Assembly (NCBI RefSeq): GCF_002591895.1
Contig: NZ_NISX01000001.1
Coordinates: 265,431-329,430 of the forward strand
From: Lacimicrobium alkaliphilum
GTDB taxonomy: Bacteria; Pseudomonadota; Gammaproteobacteria; Enterobacterales; Alteromonadaceae
DNA length: 64,000 nucleotides
Direction of reading: 5' to 3'
Every line of letters begins with the position of its first letter. Within the stretch, counting starts at the first letter, position 1. The notes beneath the pieces are model-generated. The model was not told the DNA's origin. It ran no database searches and worked only from the letters and a program-made list of their open reading frames with translations. This document shows positions 59,304 through 64,000 of the stretch, piece by piece. The translations under genes were made by a program, and so were the position numbers.

Positions 59304-60025
59304 TGGGGGAATACCGGAATATTGTGGTGTTAACCGGAGCTGGCATATCAGCTGAATCCGGACTGAAAACCTTCCGTGACAACAATGGCCTGTGGGAGAA
59401 ACACAGGGTAGAGGAGGTGGCAACACCAGAGGCCTTCGAAGCTAACCCCACACTGGTGTATCAGTTTTATAATCAAAGACGCGCGCAATTAAAAGACTCT
59501 GCGATAACACCAAACCCCGCTCATCTGGCCCTTGCGGACCTGGAAAAGGCCTGGAAAGGAAGTTTTTTGCTGGTAACGCAGAATGTTGATGATCTCCACC
59601 AGCGTTCGGGTAGTGTTAATGTTGTGCCCATGCACGGCCAGCTGAATCAGGCCAGATGCCTGAATTCCGGCAACGTTTCGGATATCAGTGGTGTGGGTGT
59701 TATTGATGCCAGAACGCTTTGCTCGTGTTGTAATCCTCAGTCTGCCATGCGCCCCGATATCGTCTGGTTTGGTGAGATACCACAGCAAATGGGCAGGATA
59801 GAGCAAGCATTATCTCAGGCTGATATTTTTGTTTCTATTGGTACATCCGGCCAGGTTTATCCTGCGGCGGGTTTTGCGGCACTGGCCAGTGAAAAGGGTG
59901 CCCATACCGTAGAACTGAACCTGGAACAGACCTCTGGCAGTTTTCATCAGGGGTTTTATGGCCCCGCCTCTGACATAGTGCCTGAATTTGTAGCCAGATT
60001 ACTGGGAGACAAAGATGTGGAATGA
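59303..60025 (+). CDS. cobB: NAD-dependent protein deacylase, sirtuin CobB
   Basis: A 240-residue class III sirtuin. NAD-binding GAGISAESGLKTFRD (12-26), TQNVDDLHQRSG (92-103) and catalytic H111 (PMHGQL) are present. Y56-x-x-R59 (FYNQRR) is the desuccinylase/demalonylase signature. Zinc cysteines follow the E. coli CobB arrangement (C119, then LCSCC). It is coupled to nagR by 1-nt overlap and overlaps the next gene by 11 bp. Its link to GlcNAc may be through acetate and acetyl groups released by NagA, but this is inference. Confidence 0.94.
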   Translation: MGEYRNIVVLTGAGISAESGLKTFRDNNGLWEKHRVEEVATPEAFEANPTLVYQFYNQRRAQLKDSAITPNPAHLALADLEKAWKGSFLLVTQNVDDLHQRSGSVNVVPMHGQLNQARCLNSGNVSDISGVGVIDARTLCSCCNPQSAMRPDIVWFGEIPQQMGRIEQALSQADIFVSIGTSGQVYPAAGFAALASEKGAHTVELNLEQTSGSFHQGFYGPASDIVPEFVARLLGDKDVE

Positions 60026-60668
60026 GTTTCACACCTACTGGCTGGAATTTTTGACCATTGCCAGTGTGCACCTGCTGGCAGTGGCCAGCCCGGGGCCTGA
60101 TTTTGCTGTTGTGGTGCGTCACAGTGTGAGCTTCGGCAGAAGAATAGCAATTATTACCAGTCTGGGGATCGGAATCGCAATACTATTGCATGTAGCCTAT
60201 TCCATGTTAGGTATAGGTCTGCTGATTCAGACCACGCCATGGTTATTTAATGTGCTCAGTTATCTGGCGGCTATTTATCTTGGTTACCTGGGTATTATGG
60301 CACTGAAAAGTCGCCCAAATCCCCCCGATTTACCCCGGGATCAGAAAAATGAAACAGTAAGGGAGTTGTCAGATAGAAAAGCCTTCATTATCGGCTTCGT
60401 AACAAATGGCCTGAACCCTAAAGCCACGCTGTTTTTTTTGTCTTTGTTCGCCGTTGCTATCTCTGCGCAAACCCCCTTTGAAGTTAAACTCTTCTACGGA
60501 GCATACCTGGCACTGGCTACGACCTTATGGTTTGTCAGCCTGTCATGTTTACTTAGCACCCCCAGAATAAGGGAGTTTCTCACTCAACAAGGCTACTGGT
60601 TTGACAGATTGATGGGACTATTGCTTATTGCACTGGCCTTGCGTTTAGTTTTCCCGGGCGAAAGCTGA
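60015..60668 (+). CDS. LysE/RhtB family amino-acid exporter
   Basis: A 217-residue inner-membrane exporter with six helices, close to RhtC (threonine) by the start EFLTIASVHLLAVASPGPDFAVVVRHSVSFGRR and length. The GPDFAVV motif near the N terminus is the family mark. The ATG overlaps the cobB end by 11 bp. The exported substrate cannot be read from sequence. A role as amino-acid valve beside GlcNAc use is possible only in a general sense. Confidence 0.87.
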   Translation: MWNEFHTYWLEFLTIASVHLLAVASPGPDFAVVVRHSVSFGRRIAIITSLGIGIAILLHVAYSMLGIGLLIQTTPWLFNVLSYLAAIYLGYLGIMALKSRPNPPDLPRDQKNETVRELSDRKAFIIGFVTNGLNPKATLFFLSLFAVAISAQTPFEVKLFYGAYLALATTLWFVSLSCLLSTPRIREFLTQQGYWFDRLMGLLLIALALRLVFPGES

Positions 60669-60730
60669 TATGTCTGAGATAAAACTGATAAAATGCTGAC
60701 AAAGGCATTTACAGGCGTTGGAAGCTAAAC

Positions 60731-61474
60731 GTGCAGGATAAAAATAAGCTCGAGCTTGGCGGTAATATGAGCAAAGCCCTTGCGGGCGACTATAACTTTG
60801 ATTTGCAGGCTGTGCTGAAAGAAGCCTGGAGTATAACGCAGGTCACTAAATGGTCATTGTTGCAAGCGTTATTAATGGTATTTTCATTGGTACTGTTGGT
60901 TGTGGTGATCAGCTTCAATCTGATCCAAAGTCAGGGAATGGACATACTTGACCCACAGGTACAATTTTATCTGGAATTACTCATTACATTGTTAACCGCA
61001 CCATTGCTCACAGGCCTGCTGATGATGGGTATCAACCATAGTGTAGGGGGTGTCTCCAGACCGGCTCATCTGTTTCATTTTGTGCCCAGGACCCTGATAT
61101 TGGTGCTGGCCACTCTGATGACCAGTTTATTGGTCAATCTCGGATTGATGTTGCTGGTGATTCCGGGACTGTATCTGATGATTGCCTGTAGCTTCACACT
61201 TCCTCTGGTGGCGGAAAAAGGTCTGACACCCTGGCGTGCCATTTATACTTCTGTGCGGGCGGTGAGCCACAAGTGGCCACAATTTGTCATTCTGTACCTG
61301 TTGTTTGCAATGCTTTTTATGTTGGTGATTGCCACCCTTGGCATCGCTCTGATTTGGGTTGGCCCACTGTATTACAATGTTAAGGGGGTCTTGTACCGGG
61401 ATATTTTCGGTATTGCAGTGCGATTTAAACCTGACAAGGGAGAAAAAAATGCAGAAACTGTCTTTTATGCGTGA
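60731..61474 (+). CDS. Integral membrane protein of unknown function
   Basis: A 247-residue membrane protein with about five hydrophobic segments (roughly 43-66, 76-98, 115-150, 183-215). The proposed start is GTG 60731, supported by GGAAG seven bases upstream; an ATG at 60767 (MSKALAG) is the alternative and has a weaker site. The N-terminal region before the first helix is polar. I do not recognise the family reliably; the overall look resembles DUF975/YciC-type proteins. It overlaps the bax gene by 26 bp. Confidence 0.75.
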   Translation: MQDKNKLELGGNMSKALAGDYNFDLQAVLKEAWSITQVTKWSLLQALLMVFSLVLLVVVISFNLIQSQGMDILDPQVQFYLELLITLLTAPLLTGLLMMGINHSVGGVSRPAHLFHFVPRTLILVLATLMTSLLVNLGLMLLVIPGLYLMIACSFTLPLVAEKGLTPWRAIYTSVRAVSHKWPQFVILYLLFAMLFMLVIATLGIALIWVGPLYYNVKGVLYRDIFGIAVRFKPDKGEKNAETVFYA

Positions 61475-62252
61475 AAATCCACTTCAATTCAGATTGGGGA
61501 TCTTTTTAGTTGCTTGCCTGGTCGCTGTACTGATCTACTTTGTTGTACCCAGCGAACCAGAATACGGTATTCCCGTGCCTGAAGAGATGTCTGATTCCAT
61601 TCCTGACTTTGCAGAGTTCACTGATATACCGACAAAAAAACAAGCTTTTTTTGACTATTTACGTCCGGCCGTGAAATATCATAATCAGATCATTCTTGCT
61701 GAGCGGGCATTGCTGCAAGCGATAGCTCAGAAAATGGAAAGTGGGCAGAAACTGAGTCAGGTTCAGCAGGACAAGCTGGCCAAAATCTCCGGGAAGTATC
61801 GACTTGAAGAGACGCCGTCCGACGTCAATAGCATTAGCAATCTGCTGCGTCAGGTTGATATTGTTCCGTTGGAACTGGTGCTGGCTCAGGCAGCCAACGA
61901 ATCAGCATGGGGAACGTCACGCTTTGCACGAAAAGGGTATAATTTTTTTGGTATGTGGTGTTTCCGTAAAGGGTGCGGCTTTGTGCCAAAGTCACGGGAT
62001 GATGATGCCGTCCACGAAGTGGCAAAATTCAGGGACCTTTCTCATGCAGTCAGAGCCTATCTGAGAAACATCAATACCCACTACGCCTACAGCGATCTGC
62101 GGGATATTCGTGCCAGATTGCGCAGTAACCAAAAAGAGATTGCCGCAGAGCCTCTTGCTCAGGGATTGATGAGTTATTCGGAACGTGGCCAGGATTATAT
62201 CGACGAGTTACTTGAGATGATTAGATTTAACAGGAAGTACATTGACGCATGA
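61449..62252 (+). CDS. Bax-like glucosaminidase-domain protein
   Basis: A 267-residue protein with a signal anchor (about 14-33) and a periplasmic Bax/COG2992 domain of the endo-beta-N-acetylglucosaminidase fold. The catalytic glutamate lies in LAQAANESAWGTSRFA (E151), followed by YNFFGMWCFRKGCG, typical of Bax. ATG 61449 has AAGGGAG at good spacing. It would cleave peptidoglycan glycan strands. It overlaps both the upstream membrane protein gene (26 bp) and the downstream DUF2987 gene (4 bp). Confidence 0.87.
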   Translation: MQKLSFMRENPLQFRLGIFLVACLVAVLIYFVVPSEPEYGIPVPEEMSDSIPDFAEFTDIPTKKQAFFDYLRPAVKYHNQIILAERALLQAIAQKMESGQKLSQVQQDKLAKISGKYRLEETPSDVNSISNLLRQVDIVPLELVLAQAANESAWGTSRFARKGYNFFGMWCFRKGCGFVPKSRDDDAVHEVAKFRDLSHAVRAYLRNINTHYAYSDLRDIRARLRSNQKEIAAEPLAQGLMSYSERGQDYIDELLEMIRFNRKYIDA

Positions 62253-62905
62253 TTAGATCAGGTTTTGCGGCTGTAATCTCTGTGTTAGCGATTATGTCTT
62301 TACAGGCCGACACACTGAAACTTGATTACGCCAGCTTATACAGCCATACCCGTAAACTGGATAAAGAAACGATGCCTGCATTGCAATTTGCGTTTGGCTT
62401 TGCCCACAAGGACCAATCCCATTTGTGCGGGATTAAGCGTGCTTTTATCCGCACGCAAAAACAGGATATTCCCTTGAAGGTGACAGCTGAACAGCGTTTT
62501 ACCGTGCCCTCGGAGCGTGCTCTTAAGCTGGCTGAGGCGGTGGTTAACGTGGAACTGGATGAGATGGCACAGCGCTGCGATATGTCTGTACAACTGGAGA
62601 CCAGGGAAGATTATCTCAGAGCAGACTACAGTCTGGATGAGTTAAAGATGTTGCAGCGACAATACACCGCCTTTTTCGATCAGATGGGCGGCTTTATGTC
62701 TTTTCTGATGCCCTCTGTACAGGGACTCATCATGCACTTTGAACAGCCACTGAAACAGGCAGTAATGGCTGATGGGCAACATCCTGAACCCGGTATAAGG
62801 GACAGTCAGCTCCAGATTAGTCGGGATTGGTTAGCACAACAACAGGAATCGAACGTATTGAATCTGCAGGATAAGCCCAGGCGCATTGTCGCCTGGGTGG
62901 AATAG
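62249..62905 (+). CDS. DUF2987 family exported protein
   Basis: A 218-residue protein with a cleavable signal peptide (about 1-20, ending near SLQA) and a DUF2987 domain. The family is restricted to gammaproteobacteria such as Alteromonadales and Vibrionales and has no known function. Two cysteines (near residues 57 and 111) could form a disulfide in the periplasm. Coupled to bax by a 4-nt overlap (ATGA), which points to a joint role in the cell envelope. Confidence 0.8.
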   Translation: MIRSGFAAVISVLAIMSLQADTLKLDYASLYSHTRKLDKETMPALQFAFGFAHKDQSHLCGIKRAFIRTQKQDIPLKVTAEQRFTVPSERALKLAEAVVNVELDEMAQRCDMSVQLETREDYLRADYSLDELKMLQRQYTAFFDQMGGFMSFLMPSVQGLIMHFEQPLKQAVMADGQHPEPGIRDSQLQISRDWLAQQQESNVLNLQDKPRRIVAWVE

Positions 62906-62916
62906 TCAGGCTGTAG

Positions 62917-63828
62917 TTAACTTAGATTAACTACCTGTACTGTGGCAGTTGCATGGGAATCAGCGGCGTCCGGCAATGTCGGCTCCGGTTGGTCAAATGC
63001 AATATCACCTTCGGCGAAGGGGCCGTCCTGCGTTTGCAGCTGGGCAAAATCAAACAGTGTTTTGTCTGCCAGATGTGAAGGCACTACGCTTTGTAGTGCT
63101 CTGGCCATATTTTCAATGCGCCCGGGGTATTGAGAATCCCACTGCTGTAACATTTGTTTTATCACTTTACGCTGTAAGTTTTCCTGAGAGCCACACAGGT
63201 TGCAGGGAATAATAGGAAAGTCCATTTTTTCAGCATACTGGCTGATGTCTTTTTCGGCACAATAAGCCAGCGGTCGGATCACCATTTGTTTACCATCATC
63301 ACTGACCAGTTTGGGTGGCATAGATTTGAGCTTACCACCATAAAACATGTTCAGAAGCAGTGTTTCCAGCATATCGTCCCGGTGATGGCCCAACGCAATT
63401 TTAGTGGCACTCAGTTCGGTAGCGGTGCGATACAGTATTCCTCGTCTCAGTCTTGAACATAATGAGCAGGTGGTTTTTCCTTCGGGTATCTTCTGTTTAA
63501 CAATCGAATAGGTGTCTTCCGTAACAATCTGAAAGTTGACACCTAGCTGGCTGAGGTATTCAGGTAAAACATGGGCTGGAAAACCCGGTTGTTTCTGGTC
63601 AAGGTTCACCGCAATCAAATCAAACTTAACCGGCGCAATACGTTGCAGATATAAAAGGATATCCAGCAAAGTATAGCTGTCCTTCCCTCCGGACAGACAC
63701 ACCATAATCCGGTCGCCTTCTTCGACCATATTAAAGTCTTCAATCGCTTTTCCAACATGCCGGCGAAGCCGCTTTTGCAGCTTATTAAAACTGTATTTCT
63801 GTTTGGCTGTCAGCTCGGATAAATGCAT
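62917..63828 (-). CDS. ttcA: tRNA 2-thiocytidine biosynthesis protein TtcA
   Basis: A 303-residue enzyme that thiolates cytidine 32 of certain tRNAs. The PP-loop is SGGKDS (46-51). The [4Fe-4S] cluster cysteines are in [11 protein letters not shown] and the IPCNLCGSQ motif. The C-terminal about 30 residues are acidic and variable. It converges on the DUF2987 gene with 11 bp between. The start ATG 63826-63828 matches the usual N terminus. Confidence 0.96.
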   Translation of the reverse strand: MHLSELTAKQKYSFNKLQKRLRRHVGKAIEDFNMVEEGDRIMVCLSGGKDSYTLLDILLYLQRIAPVKFDLIAVNLDQKQPGFPAHVLPEYLSQLGVNFQIVTEDTYSIVKQKIPEGKTTCSLCSRLRRGILYRTATELSATKIALGHHRDDMLETLLLNMFYGGKLKSMPPKLVSDDGKQMVIRPLAYCAEKDISQYAEKMDFPIIPCNLCGSQENLQRKVIKQMLQQWDSQYPGRIENMARALQSVVPSHLADKTLFDFAQLQTQDGPFAEGDIAFDQPEPTLPDAADSHATATVQVVNLS

Positions 63829-63885
63829 GAAAAACCTGCCCGTAAAAAATCAGGCGAGGATTATAGCGAAATAAAAGCCAGGGAG

Positions 63886-64000
63886 CTATGCAGAGCGGTA
63901 ATACCAGTTTTCGAGCAGCCGGAAGTTCGCCTGATTAGCTTTAAAAAGAAGATCGAACAGATCCCCAATAACAGGTACCGCCCCCACAACGAAATCGACA
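63886..64000 (-). CDS. DUF4112 family protein, C-terminal end only
   Basis: The last 37 codons of a gene that continues beyond the window. The motif VVGAVPVIGDLFDLLFKAN followed by FRLLENWY is typical of the DUF4112 C-terminal part, a small membrane-associated family of unknown function. It is upstream of ttcA on the same strand with a 57-bp gap. Confidence 0.75.
   Translation of the reverse strand, partial: VDFVVGAVPVIGDLFDLLFKANQANFRLLENWYYRSA

Noticed and set aside
1-64000. CRISPR arrays, prophage, rRNA or tRNA genes
   Set aside because: No regularly spaced repeats, phage gene strings, or recognisable RNA genes were seen on either strand in the gaps between genes.

Overview
The window reads as chromosomal DNA of a marine or halophilic gammaproteobacterium, most likely Alteromonadales (Alteromonas/Bowmanella/Lacimicrobium-like). 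Three things point there: the gammaproteobacterial neighbourhoods nrdAB-yfaE/ubiG/gyrA and serC-aroA-cmk-rpsA-ihfB-lapAB-pyrF, the divergent bioA/bioBFCD locus, and a Shewanella/Alteromonas-style N-acetylglucosamine (GlcNAc) locus with LacI-type NagR operators. The genus is inferred from gene content only. Coding density is high. I found no rRNA, tRNA, CRISPR array, prophage or intact insertion sequence.

Left part (1-22 kb), housekeeping: partial alaA; a DUF2189 membrane protein; class Ia ribonucleotide reductase nrdA-nrdB-yfaE behind two NrdR-like boxes; a HAD phosphatase (gph or mupP) overlapping ubiG; a 264-bp transposase-less element with terminal and nested inverted repeats; gyrA; serC-aroA; cmk; rpsA-ihfB; lapA-lapB-pyrF; a small 59-codon gene; a ydjA-type nitroreductase; asnS; and an unknown three-helix membrane protein.

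Middle (21.5-45 kb): bioA and bioBFCD diverge from a BirA operator. They are followed by upp-pepE, htpX, a low-Mr phosphatase with btuC-btuD, a class II DAHP synthase, the divergent pair ppsR/ppsA, a Fur-boxed iron operon (unknown periplasmic protein plus fbpABC), ygiQ, an MgtC/DUF4010 membrane protein and a VOC protein.

Right part (45-58 kb), a GlcNAc regulon: nagK-nagB-II-nagA-nagP-nagX run leftward. Next come sapC, two convergent flavin-dependent halogenase-like genes, a large TonB-dependent receptor and the LacI regulator nagR. Five copies of one 18-bp palindrome (one inside a perfect 34-bp palindrome) lie in front of nagK, in the sapC/halogenase divergent gap and in the receptor/nagR gap, which ties the unexplained genes to GlcNAc uptake. 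The inferred flow is outer-membrane uptake by the receptor, inner-membrane transport by NagP, phosphorylation by NagK, deacetylation by NagA and deamination by NagB-II.

Right end (58-64 kb): nagR overlaps a cobB-type sirtuin gene, which overlaps an rhtC-like exporter gene. A membrane protein, a Bax-like glucosaminidase and a DUF2987 protein follow as a chain of overlapping genes, then ttcA and the 3' end of a DUF4112 gene.
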